Assembly: GCA_017651315.1 (NCBI GenBank) | Contig: JAGCDE010000005.1 | Span: 62,001 to 126,000, forward strand | Origin: Bacteroidaceae bacterium | GTDB lineage: Bacteria; Bacteroidota; Bacteroidia; Bacteroidales; Bacteroidaceae | Direction: 5' to 3' | Length of the DNA stretch: 64,000 nucleotides | Shown here: positions 27,403 through 36,500 of the stretch, in pieces | Numbering within the stretch: position 1 is the first letter of the stretch | How the letters are laid out: the number at the start of each line of letters is the position of its first letter | Position numbers and translations under genes: made by a program | The notes under the pieces: generated by a model | Databases searched by the model: none | What the model was told of the DNA's origin: nothing | What the model saw: the letters and a program-made list of their open reading frames with translations, nothing else

Positions 27403-29259
27403 ATGAAAACATCAAGAATCATATTTTCGGCCATAGCTGCCGTTCTGACAGCTGGTTTTGTCTCTTGCAGTGATATGCTCAAGACCGAGTCCAAGGTTGT
27501 GGTTTATGACGACGATCTCACTTTGGACAAGGCTACCGATACTGTCTATTCGGTAATGGGTATTGTCCAGAAGATGCAGGTGATTGCTGACCGTGTCGTG
27601 TTGCTCAATGAGGTTCGCGGTGATCTTGTCGAGGTTACAGACCATGCCACGGAAGATCTGCGTGACATCTATAATTTCAACGAGACAACCAAGAACAACA
27701 GGTTCAACCAGATTGTCGATTACTATGCTGTAATCAACAACTGTAACTTCTTCCTTTCAAAGGTGGATACAGCGTATGTCCGTAACCACAAGAACGTTTT
27801 CAAGCGTGAGTATGTGGCCGTGCTTGCATACCGCGCATGGACTTACCTCCAGCTGGCTACCGCCTACGGACGTGTCCGTTTCTTCACGAAGCCTATCCTC
27901 AGCGGTGACGAGGCCAATACCAATTTCCCGTATCTTGACGTGAAGGAGATTGCCGACAGCCTCAAGTCAGAGCTGATGCTGTATGTTGACGAGAAGGTTC
28001 CTATGTATGGCAGTCTCGGAGGCGGTGAGAACGGTGACGGCACCTCTTCAGAGTCTCATGCCTCGCAAAAGCTCTTCATCCCGATCAAACTGATTGTGGC
28101 TGACCTCTGCCTCTGGTCCGGCGACTACAAGAATGCAGCCCTGTACTATCATGACTATCTGTCACCTGCCGCTACGGCATCCAACAAGTATCCCACCACC
28201 ACTTCAAGTGTCATGTGGGCGAACACCGATTTTGCCGAGAGGATGAAGGATTCATACGCAGTACAGTTCGGAACCAACTATGACAACACCGTTATTACCT
28301 ACATTCCCATGGAATCCCAGAAATACAATGGTGTGACAAGTGAGCTTGAGGATGTGTTCTGCTCCACAAAGGACAATGACTATTATTATCAGCTCACCCG
28401 TTCCAACGCTCTCACAAACCTTTCAGCAAAACAGAATTTCTGCTATCACGATGTGAACCCGAACACTCATATCGCAAAGTATATCTATGTTGACAAGGAT
28501 TTGCAGTCCAATGTCCTTCACAAAGGTGACTTGAGGCTCAGTTCCATCCTGACAGAAAAGACAGTTACCGACCAGGAGACGGCAAGGTATAATAGTTCAA
28601 GACAAACCTTAAATAAAATTAATAAGGAAAAAATTTGTTTATACCGTAAAGACTTAGTATATTTGAGGCTTGCAGAGGCAATGAACCGTGCCGGCCTGCC
28701 TGAGATGGCTTTTGCAGTGCTTAAGTACGGTCTTTGCCAGTGGAACATTGAAGATTATATAAGTGAGGAGGAGCAGACTTTTGCGAAGGATAACGGAATG
28801 GGTGATCTCCTGACATGGAGTACATCATATTTCATGCCTGCCGAGATTGACTATCAGGTCATGTCGAATCAGGTTGACTTCACCAACAACAGCTACTATA
28901 ACACCATCGGTATCCATACCCGTGGTTCCGGTGATGCGGCAGTTGACACTACCTATGTCCTTCCTCAATCCACCGACAAGAAAGACCTGATCCGCAAGGT
29001 TGAGGAGATGATTGTCGATGAGATGGCACTTGAGACCTGCTTCGAAGGATACCGTTTCTCAGACCTGTACAGAGTAGGAATGCACAGAGGTGAGGATAAC
29101 GACATGTATTGTGATGATGAGTATGTCGCCGTTCACATTGCTGCCCGTGATGCAACATCACCCGACAAGAATGCTGAAGGATTTGACATGACTCTCTATA
29201 ACAAGCTTATGAGGAACTCGAGCGGATTTGATATCAATCCCGCTTTCTTCCTCAAGTAA
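27403..29259 (+). CDS. SusD/RagB-family surface lipoprotein (pair 2)
   Basis: A 618-aa SusD-like lipoprotein (Cys22 in AGFVSC, then SDML). The family helices are recognisable (YVAVLAYRAWTYLQLATAYGRVRF; LRLAEAMNRAGLPEMAFAVL) and the C-terminal part has MIVDEMALETCFEGYRFSDLYRV, equivalent to the 'ERRRELAFEGKRWFDL' signature. Codons for residues of about 396-421 (28589-28665) are strikingly AT-rich, with TTA/AAA codons unlike the rest of the gene, and contain a promoter-like sequence, yet the frame is intact. It is the last gene of the operon and is followed by a hairpin. Confidence 0.93.
   Translation: MKTSRIIFSAIAAVLTAGFVSCSDMLKTESKVVVYDDDLTLDKATDTVYSVMGIVQKMQVIADRVVLLNEVRGDLVEVTDHATEDLRDIYNFNETTKNNRFNQIVDYYAVINNCNFFLSKVDTAYVRNHKNVFKREYVAVLAYRAWTYLQLATAYGRVRFFTKPILSGDEANTNFPYLDVKEIADSLKSELMLYVDEKVPMYGSLGGGENGDGTSSESHASQKLFIPIKLIVADLCLWSGDYKNAALYYHDYLSPAATASNKYPTTTSSVMWANTDFAERMKDSYAVQFGTNYDNTVITYIPMESQKYNGVTSELEDVFCSTKDNDYYYQLTRSNALTNLSAKQNFCYHDVNPNTHIAKYIYVDKDLQSNVLHKGDLRLSSILTEKTVTDQETARYNSSRQTLNKINKEKICLYRKDLVYLRLAEAMNRAGLPEMAFAVLKYGLCQWNIEDYISEEEQTFAKDNGMGDLLTWSTSYFMPAEIDYQVMSNQVDFTNNSYYNTIGIHTRGSGDAAVDTTYVLPQSTDKKDLIRKVEEMIVDEMALETCFEGYRFSDLYRVGMHRGEDNDMYCDDEYVAVHIAARDATSPDKNAEGFDMTLYNKLMRNSSGFDINPAFFLK
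28634..28665 (+). promoter_or_regulatory. Promoter-like sequence inside susD-2
   Basis: TTTG (28634-28637), exactly 20 nt, TATATTTG (28658-28665): a full match to the Bacteroidota promoter consensus within a 77-nt coding stretch that is about 79% A+T. It could drive a transcript covering the 3' end of susD and the downstream giant protein gene. Confidence 0.4.
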
Positions 29260-29282
29260 GACAAGAATGGTTTCCCATACTG

Positions 29283-29305
29283 CCCTGCACGAAACCCGTG
29301 CAGGG
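29283..29305 (+). terminator. Hairpin at the end of the FAS1-SusCD operon
   Basis: Stem CCCTGCACG (29283-29291) and CGTGCAGGG (29297-29305) with loop AAACC, 24 nt after the SusD-2 stop. It lacks a T run, so termination may be partial. Confidence 0.55.
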
Positions 29306-29388
29306 TATATGGAGAATCCGGAAAGGTTTAAATGTAATAATATATGATATTCGATTGTTGTGACGAGGAGTATAAGATGTATTAGGTT

Positions 29389-29408
29389 GCGCCTCTACCT
29401 GATACACT
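29389..29408 (+). repeat. Conserved upstream element, copy 1 (inverted copy at 51444-51463)
   Basis: GCGCCTCTACCTGATACACT occurs 126 nt before the start codon of the giant paralog at 29515 and, on the other strand, 121 nt before that of the paralog at 51342. The following leader (29482-29509, around ACCTTATTATTAACTAAAAG) is also nearly identical between the two. It may be a regulator site, a leader element or part of a duplication boundary. Confidence 0.75.
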
Positions 29409-29514
29409 TTTATGATTCGATTCACTTTTCAGAATGACAGGAAATTTTACTAAATATATTTTTACAGTGAATACAAATTATTTTTTACCTTATTATTAAC
29501 TAAAAGTTTAATTT

Positions 29515-32500
29515 ATGAAAAAACGTGACTTATTGATTGCAGGAGCGCTTCTGTTTGGCTTCGGCCTAAACATGCAGGCGCAGACTGCCGAGGAGACTCT
29601 GTTCTTCTATGGCTTCGAGGATGACCTTGCTTCCTTCAGGGACTCCTCGAAAGCGCTTGACACCATTTTCCAGGTCCGTTACTATGAGGGTACGGACGGA
29701 AGCTATCCATCCAATCTGGAGATAGCACATGTCAATGATTCATTGATGCTGCTCCTTAACGGTATCAGTCCTCTGGGATCACGCGGTGACTCCTACGAGC
29801 TTGTTTCTGACCCGCTCGAAGGCCATAAGGCCGAGATGGAGGCTATGGGTGCAAGCGGCGGCCTGAGCTTCTTCAAGTACACTTCGGGTGGTGAAGGTTC
29901 CGACCTTTGCAATGACTACAACGCCAACCTTTTTGTGCGTGGTATCAAGCTTAATGACTACACCTCCTACAGACTGGTGTTCTACAGCAAGGCAAGCGCT
30001 GAGACTGCTAACCTTCAGGCCGGTATCTTCCGCGGATACTACAATTCGGAGAAAGCCATCTCCATGAACGGAGGCAGCGGTAACGAATTCATGCTTGAAA
30101 AGACCGATTTCACTACTGACCGCTGGGAGCGCAACACCTTGATGCTGTACTACCAGAATGACTCAGTGGCAAATGCTCACATGTACAACGCAGGTTACTG
30201 GTGGACCGGCAGCTGGAATTCCACTGACCCCGAGACCGGCATTGAATACGTAAAGATTGAGCAGCCTGACAAGTATTTCCTGCGTCTGTCATTCAGGTAT
30301 CCCGGTACTATCTACTATGTGGATGACATCGCACTCTACAAGTCAACCATCGGCGGTGCCGAGTTCAACGGTGACATCCTCCGTGTTGATTTCGGTTATC
30401 AGACCAACCTCGCTGATATAGCCAAGGCTGACCCCGCAGGTGCAGTCGAGCTCCCGGGTGAGTATTTCAGCCTGACAGCAGAGTATGCAGGTGATCCCTA
30501 TGAACTTGACATCATGTCGGCCGAGTACCACGATGACGGTTATCTTTACATCTGGCTGGATGATGACTCATTCGACGGTCTGGAGAATGTCCGTCTGAGC
30601 CTTACGAACCCGACCGATCCCGCTCTCCAGCTCAAATATACCGGTTCCCTCTATCCGAAATCACTTGATCAGGAGTGGGTGGATGCCGGCAAGATCGTTC
30701 CTGATTTCGAGAACGAGTTTGCAGTATTCAACCCTGAGGTATTCGCTGTGTCAAGGCTCTACATTGCTCCTACAATGAAGGCAACTGCTCCTGAGAACGG
30801 TTCGTTCAACCTGGATCCGAACACCGAGACCGTGGATGTGACCTTCTCGAAGGAGACCTATGCCAACCTCAAGGACGGCACCAAGGATGACTACAACGTC
30901 ATCATCAGGATGAAGGATGAGATATGGACCCCGAGCGCCTACGATCCCGAGACCTTCACCGTCACCTTCAAGCGTCCCGCAGGCCTTGCTCCTCTGAGCG
31001 GTGACTGCGACTTCACCATCATGAACGCCCGCGCAGGTTCCGGCGACCAGTACCAGCCTGCAGCTTCTGAGACCTTCACCCTCACATTCGGTGACCTGAG
31101 CACAGCCGGACGTCCTCAGTTCTTCTATCGTTCAGAGCCCGTATGGACCGGCTCAGACCATCAGAGCCAGTGCATACCTCTGGGGTGGACAGCAATTGAC
31201 GCTTCAATAGGTGCTACTCCTCAGGAAGGTACCGGTGAGACCGTTGCCGGCCGCAGCCGTATGTATTACTTCGGTGCAGGCGGTGCCTTCACACGTGGCT
31301 TCTACACCTGCCCGCGTGGTAACACTGACGCTGTCATCAGCTATGGAACAGTCGAGGGTTACCCGTTGGTTCTCGAGCCCGGTAACTACAGACTGTCATT
31401 CAAGCTCTTCGGTTGGGACGGAACTCCCAATGTCAGCGTTTACGTTTATCCTGTAGGTACGGATCGTCCCGCAGCGATCGGCACAGTCAGGGCTGAGCCT
31501 AACACACCTAACGGTACCGCCAACACAGGCCGCTATGTGGTTTCCAACTTTACATCCAAGACCATCGACTTCACGATTGACGTCAAGGGCAACTACCAGC
31601 TTGACTTCTTCACCCCGAGTTCTGCCGGTTGGGCAGGTTCAGTGATCGGTGCCATAGAGCTGAGCAACCAGTATTCAGAGGCCTTCAAGTACATCCAGAT
31701 GCTTGAGGACGCTCAGGCTGCCGCCGATGCTCAGCTGGCAAATGCCGAGGCTGACAAGAAGTACAGCGGTGCCAACCTTGATGAGTTCAAGGGTGTCATC
31801 AATGAGTACAAGGACTTCAAGCACACCGCTCCTTCGGCTTACGAGGAGGCCACCAAGACCATCAAGGATGCCACCACTGCAATGGGTGACCGCATTACTA
31901 TCGTTGACAAGTTCTACAGCGAGTATGCCGCAGCCGAGGCCAAGGAAGCTGACTATACCGAATCAGAGTTCAACCAGCTCGTAGCCTATAAGGATCTCGT
32001 AGCCAAGATCGCCGAGTACAAGGATCTTGACGTGACCGCCAAGGACAACGACGCCCTGACCGCAATCACCGCTGAGGTGACCGCAGCCACCAAGGCCATG
32101 ACCGACCGTTACGACGCCATCGACAAGTTCAACAGCACTATCGCCAACGCCAAGGATACCTATGACAAGAACGCTAACCTGCAGGATCTTGACGCTCTGG
32201 TAGCCTTGAACGGCACTTACGAGCAGTACAAGGACCTTGACAGGATCGCTGTTACCGACGATGAGCTGACGGCTGCCACCGATGCAGTTCAGGCCGCCAT
32301 CGACAAGGCTTCGAACGTAGCCACCACCTACAACCTGGAGACTGCACAGCTCAAGAGCCTCTATGGTCTTGCAACTGACCTTGAGGTTGCTCTCGGCGAC
32401 GAAGTCAACGCTATTTACAAAGCCAACATCGAGGATGACCAGAACCTGGCCAAGCTGCTGAAGCTTGAGATTAACAAGGCTCTGTATCAGAAGCTCGCCG

Positions 32501-33273
32501 CTGACGAGTTGGAGATACCTGCTGAGGGTATTGACTACACCGGATTCATCCGTAATGCCGGCCTCTACATGGTGGGTACACTCGGTAACCAGATTGAGGA
32601 TTACTGGTATGCTTACGCAAGCCGCACCAGCTGGAGAATAAAGACTGACAAGGAATATGACGATGTGTTCCCGGGCTGGAGTGTCAAGACAACCGGTAGC
32701 GTACATGCAGCATACGGTCCTAACGGACTTGACGGCGGTGGCTATGTTGATGAGCCCGGATATGCAAGGGAAGGTGGTCTCGCAGCCGACTGGACTTCGA
32801 GTTACACTCTGAAGCAGACCGTGGTTGACCTGCCCAACGGTACATATACCCTGAGCTTGAACTTCGGTGGTGGTGAGAGCAACAAGAACAATCAGCATGT
32901 GCTTGCAAACGGTGACACGCTTGCTGTATCCAACAGCCAGAACGCTGAGTTGAACACATGGGAGAACATTGTCGTGACAGACAACAAGCTCGACCTGTCC
33001 GCTGTCCACACCGGTTGCAACGCATGGTCAAGGCTTGACAACTGGTCACTGACCCTGATCTCCGTTGATCCTGTTGACTACGCCGCTGAGATTGCAAAGA
33101 TCGATGCCGAGATTGCCGAAGTCAAGACCAAGGTTGCTCCTGTCGAGTCAGATGCCGACGTGAAGTACTACAACCTGGGCGGTATCGGCACCTCACAGCC
33201 TGAGGGTATCTCCATCAGGGTTACCACCGGGAAGAACGGTGCACGCAAGGTTGAAAAGATACTTGTAAAGTAA
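29515..33273 (+). CDS. Giant secreted multidomain protein, paralog 1
   Basis: A 1252-aa secreted protein of unknown function. Layout, with approximate residues: signal peptide 1-22 (FGFGLNMQAQ); beta-sandwich 25-290 (ETLFFYGFEDDLASFRDSS; DRWERNTLMLYYQNDSVANA), carbohydrate-binding-like; second beta domain 290-415; Ig-like SbsA-type domain 425-525 (ETVDVTFSKETYANL; TFTVTFKRPAG); third beta domain 525-718; helical array 720-1000 of repeated Ala/Lys/Asp-rich helices (FKGVINEYKDF; AYKDLVAKIAEYKDLDV); C-terminal galactose-binding-like sandwich 1010-1183 (LKQTVVDLPNGTYTLSL); tail YYNLGGIGTSQPEG to KILVK, resembling type IX or related C-terminal sorting tails. The product is probably cell-surface. 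It is closely related to the proteins at 33540 and 47560. A glycan-binding or adhesin role is inferred. Confidence 0.85.
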   Translation: MKKRDLLIAGALLFGFGLNMQAQTAEETLFFYGFEDDLASFRDSSKALDTIFQVRYYEGTDGSYPSNLEIAHVNDSLMLLLNGISPLGSRGDSYELVSDPLEGHKAEMEAMGASGGLSFFKYTSGGEGSDLCNDYNANLFVRGIKLNDYTSYRLVFYSKASAETANLQAGIFRGYYNSEKAISMNGGSGNEFMLEKTDFTTDRWERNTLMLYYQNDSVANAHMYNAGYWWTGSWNSTDPETGIEYVKIEQPDKYFLRLSFRYPGTIYYVDDIALYKSTIGGAEFNGDILRVDFGYQTNLADIAKADPAGAVELPGEYFSLTAEYAGDPYELDIMSAEYHDDGYLYIWLDDDSFDGLENVRLSLTNPTDPALQLKYTGSLYPKSLDQEWVDAGKIVPDFENEFAVFNPEVFAVSRLYIAPTMKATAPENGSFNLDPNTETVDVTFSKETYANLKDGTKDDYNVIIRMKDEIWTPSAYDPETFTVTFKRPAGLAPLSGDCDFTIMNARAGSGDQYQPAASETFTLTFGDLSTAGRPQFFYRSEPVWTGSDHQSQCIPLGWTAIDASIGATPQEGTGETVAGRSRMYYFGAGGAFTRGFYTCPRGNTDAVISYGTVEGYPLVLEPGNYRLSFKLFGWDGTPNVSVYVYPVGTDRPAAIGTVRAEPNTPNGTANTGRYVVSNFTSKTIDFTIDVKGNYQLDFFTPSSAGWAGSVIGAIELSNQYSEAFKYIQMLEDAQAAADAQLANAEADKKYSGANLDEFKGVINEYKDFKHTAPSAYEEATKTIKDATTAMGDRITIVDKFYSEYAAAEAKEADYTESEFNQLVAYKDLVAKIAEYKDLDVTAKDNDALTAITAEVTAATKAMTDRYDAIDKFNSTIANAKDTYDKNANLQDLDALVALNGTYEQYKDLDRIAVTDDELTAATDAVQAAIDKASNVATTYNLETAQLKSLYGLATDLEVALGDEVNAIYKANIEDDQNLAKLLKLEINKALYQKLAADELEIPAEGIDYTGFIRNAGLYMVGTLGNQIEDYWYAYASRTSWRIKTDKEYDDVFPGWSVKTTGSVHAAYGPNGLDGGGYVDEPGYAREGGLAADWTSSYTLKQTVVDLPNGTYTLSLNFGGGESNKNNQHVLANGDTLAVSNSQNAELNTWENIVVTDNKLDLSAVHTGCNAWSRLDNWSLTLISVDPVDYAAEIAKIDAEIAEVKTKVAPVESDADVKYYNLGGIGTSQPEGISIRVTTGKNGARKVEKILVK

Positions 33274-33309
33274 ACCGGATTTATGTTAAGATAACATTCG
33301 GATAAATCA

Positions 33310-33345
33310 GGAAGCCGGGCAGATTAATTCTGCGCGGCTTCCTTT
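33310..33345 (+). terminator. Terminator after giant paralog 1
   Basis: Stem GGAAGCCG (33310-33317) with CGGCTTCC (33335-33342), extended by GCAGA/TCTGC inside, followed by TTT and an A/T-rich tail. It lies 37 nt after the stop. Confidence 0.75.
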
Positions 33346-33403
33346 AAAAAATTTTAGTCACGAAGTCATAATAAGGAATATATTTTATAAAAAATCACTC
33401 AAA

Positions 33404-33429
33404 TGACCATATAGGCGTCCAATTGGTCA
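33404..33429. repeat. Inverted repeat TGACCA-N14-TGGTCA
   Basis: TGACCA (33404-33409) and TGGTCA (33424-33429) lie about 115 nt upstream of giant paralog 2, in an AT-rich region. The symmetry resembles a dimeric regulator site. No clear TAnnTTTG promoter is visible in this intergenic region. Confidence 0.35.
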
Positions 33430-33539
33430 CAAATAGGTTAACCCACTTAATCAACTTGATCATTATCAGACAGTTCTATTGGTTCAAACTACGTTGTATC
33501 CTTTCTTTAATCAAATATTATTAACTAAAAAAACATTGT

Positions 33540-36500
33540 ATGAAAAAAAGAGACCTATTCCTGACAGGTGCACTTCTCTTTGGCTTTGGCTTGAACGCTC
33601 TGGCACAAAGTGCTGAGGAGACCCTCTTTTTCTATGGATTCGAGGATGAACTTGCCTCTTTCAGAGACTCTTCGAAAGCTGTAGATTCCATCACCCAGAT
33701 CCGTTACTATGACGGTGTAATCAGCAATGGTGCAGGAGCCGGTGTATATCCGCAGGACCTGACAATTGCCTATGCCAAGGACACTACCATCTTCCTGCTG
33801 CACGGACTAAGTCCTTTCCGTGACGCCAATCGGCAGGACTCCTATGAGCTAATTCAGGATCCTCTCGGCGGACATCAGGCCGACCTTGAGGCTATGGGTG
33901 CACAAGGTGGTCAATATTATTTCAAATACAACTCAGGAGGCACAGGGGATGGACTTTGCAATGACTACGAAGCCAACCTTTTCGTCCGCGGTATTCAGCT
34001 TGAAGACAACACCTCCTACCGTATAGTATTCTACAGCAAGGCAAGTGATCCTACTGCCAATATGCAGGCAGGTGTTTTCCGTGGCTATTACAACTCTGAG
34101 AGAGCAATTTCCATGAACGGTGACAGCGGCAATGAGTTCCTCCTTGACAAGACATCATTCACCACCGACCAATGGGAACGTAACACCATCATGATGTACT
34201 ATCAGAATGACTCTGTTGCAAACAGGCACATGTACTATGCAGGTTTCTGGTGGCAGGATGCCTGGAGAACTATAGACCCTGCAACAGGTATTGAGTACAA
34301 CGCCATTGAGCAGTTCGATACCTATTTCCTCCGTTTCTCGTTCAGGTATCCGGCAAGAAGTTACTATCTTGATGATATCGCCCTTTATAAGTCAACCATC
34401 GGTGGAGCCGAATTCAACGGTGAGATCCTGCGTGTTGATTTCGGATATGAAACCAACCTGGGATCCCTGGCTCGCGCAAAAGCTGAAGGTGCCATTGAAC
34501 TTCCCGGTGATTATTTCACTCTGACAGCCGAGTATGCAGGTGATCCTTATGACCTGGATGTACTTGCAGCCGAATACCATTCCGACGGTTATCTCTATAT
34601 CTGGCTTGATAATGACTCGTTCGAGGGTTTGGAGAATGTTCGCTTAAGCTTCACGAACCCGACAGATCCTGCTCTCCAGCTCAAATACACCGGTACCCTC
34701 TATCCCAAATCACTTGATCAGGCGTGGGTGGATGCCGGCAAGATCGTTCCTGATTTCGAGAACGAGTTTGCTGTCTATAATCCTGAAATCTTTGCCACTT
34801 CACTCAAATATTATCCCCCTGCAGTTGTTTCAGTATCACCGGAGGAGGGTTCTTTCGGTCTTGGAAGCGACACCAGGACATTTGATGTAACCTTCTCCAA
34901 GGAGGTCTATGCCAATCTGAGTGATCCTCTGAATGATGATTTCAGCGTCCTGGCAAGAGTACAGACATCCCAGGGTGTTGAAAACTGGGTTCCAGCTGCT
35001 TATGATGAAGAGACATTCACCGTCACATTCCAGCGTCCTGCAGGATCTGTTTCAGAGCTTTCAGGCGATTATGACTTCACGGTTCTCAACGCTCATACCG
35101 ACAAAGGTGCACAGTATATGAAGGGCGATGACTACACTTTCTCGTATTCGTTCGGCCCTGCTGATGTTGCTCCTGTTTATCTTGGAAAGAGTGACTTCAG
35201 TCAGTACAGTGTGGGTGCCAATGAGATTGAAGGCTTCAGCATCAATGAATATGGCATTATGAGGATACAGCAGTTCTCAGGTCTGGCTGGAAAGGCTCTT
35301 ATGTGGGGTCTTTACGGTGTTAACCTCCAGAACGACCCGAAGGGTAGTGATGATCTGACAAGAGGTCCAGCCCTCTCTTATAAGATTAACGTAAGCGAGC
35401 CTGGTGATTGGAGGGTTTCCTACGCTATGTCCGGTTGCCTGAAGAACTCATGGAACGATGGTGCTCTCATGTACTTCCGCATTTATGATTCGGCTGGTGA
35501 GATTATCTATGAGTCCAACAGAGGTGAGGACCACACGAACCTTCCGGAAGAGGGTGGTGTAGTAACCTCCTATGAGGAGTTCCAGCAGATGATCAGCTTC
35601 CCGAACACAGGTGAATATACCTTGGTCTGGAATATGCCTAATGAGAATTCGTGGAGCGGAGGACACCAGGGTGGCCGTATTATCTACTATGTAGAGGTAT
35701 CCAATGAGTATTCATCGGCATACAAGTACATTGACATGCTCATCGGTGCACAGACATCGGCTAAGGACATCCTTGCACTTGCCAAGGCTAATCCTGATTA
35801 TTCAGGTGTATATCAGGATGAGTTCGAAGCCTTGATCAACTCATACGAAGGATTCACAAGTCATGCTCCTTCGGCCTACAACGCCGCTGTGAAGGCTCTT
35901 GGAGATGGATCAGCTGTGATGTCAGAACGTATGGGCATTGTTGACAAGTACAACGCCGAGTATGCGGCTGCCAAGGATAAGGAAGCTGTCTATACTGATT
36001 CCACCAGTTACAATCAGCTCGTAGCCTATACAGATCTCGTGGCCAAGATTGCCGAATACAAGGATCTTGACGTGACCGCCAAGGATAACGATGCCATGAC
36101 AGCAATCACTGCAGAGGTTACAGCTGCTACCAAGGCCATGACCGACCGTTGCTCAGCAATAGACAGGTTCAATGGACTGAAGTCCGATATTGAGGGATTG
36201 TTCGTTACTTATGCAAGCTATGACTTTGCCGAGGAGTTCAAGAACGCCCAGAAGGTTTACAATGAGAACAAGGATCTGGATGTCTTTGCCGTAACCGACG
36301 ATGCTCTGAATGCAAGTAATACTGCTCTCGATGATGCCAAGACCGCATTCAACAACAGGATGTCTGCTGCAAATCTGCTCTCGAAGCAGGACAAGCAGCT
36401 TAAGTCTCTTGCCGCTGACCTTGATGTTGAGCTCGATGCCGAGGCACAGGCTATGGTTGACGGTGTGATGGCTACTATCCTTGAGGATGATCAGAACGTG

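Noticed and set aside
31963-33009. Long antisense frame (348 codons) opposite giant paralog 1, and a similar one at 48124-48873 opposite paralog 3
   Set aside because: They mirror the codon bias of the real genes, have no signal, domain or promoter, and occur at matching places only because the paralogs are related.
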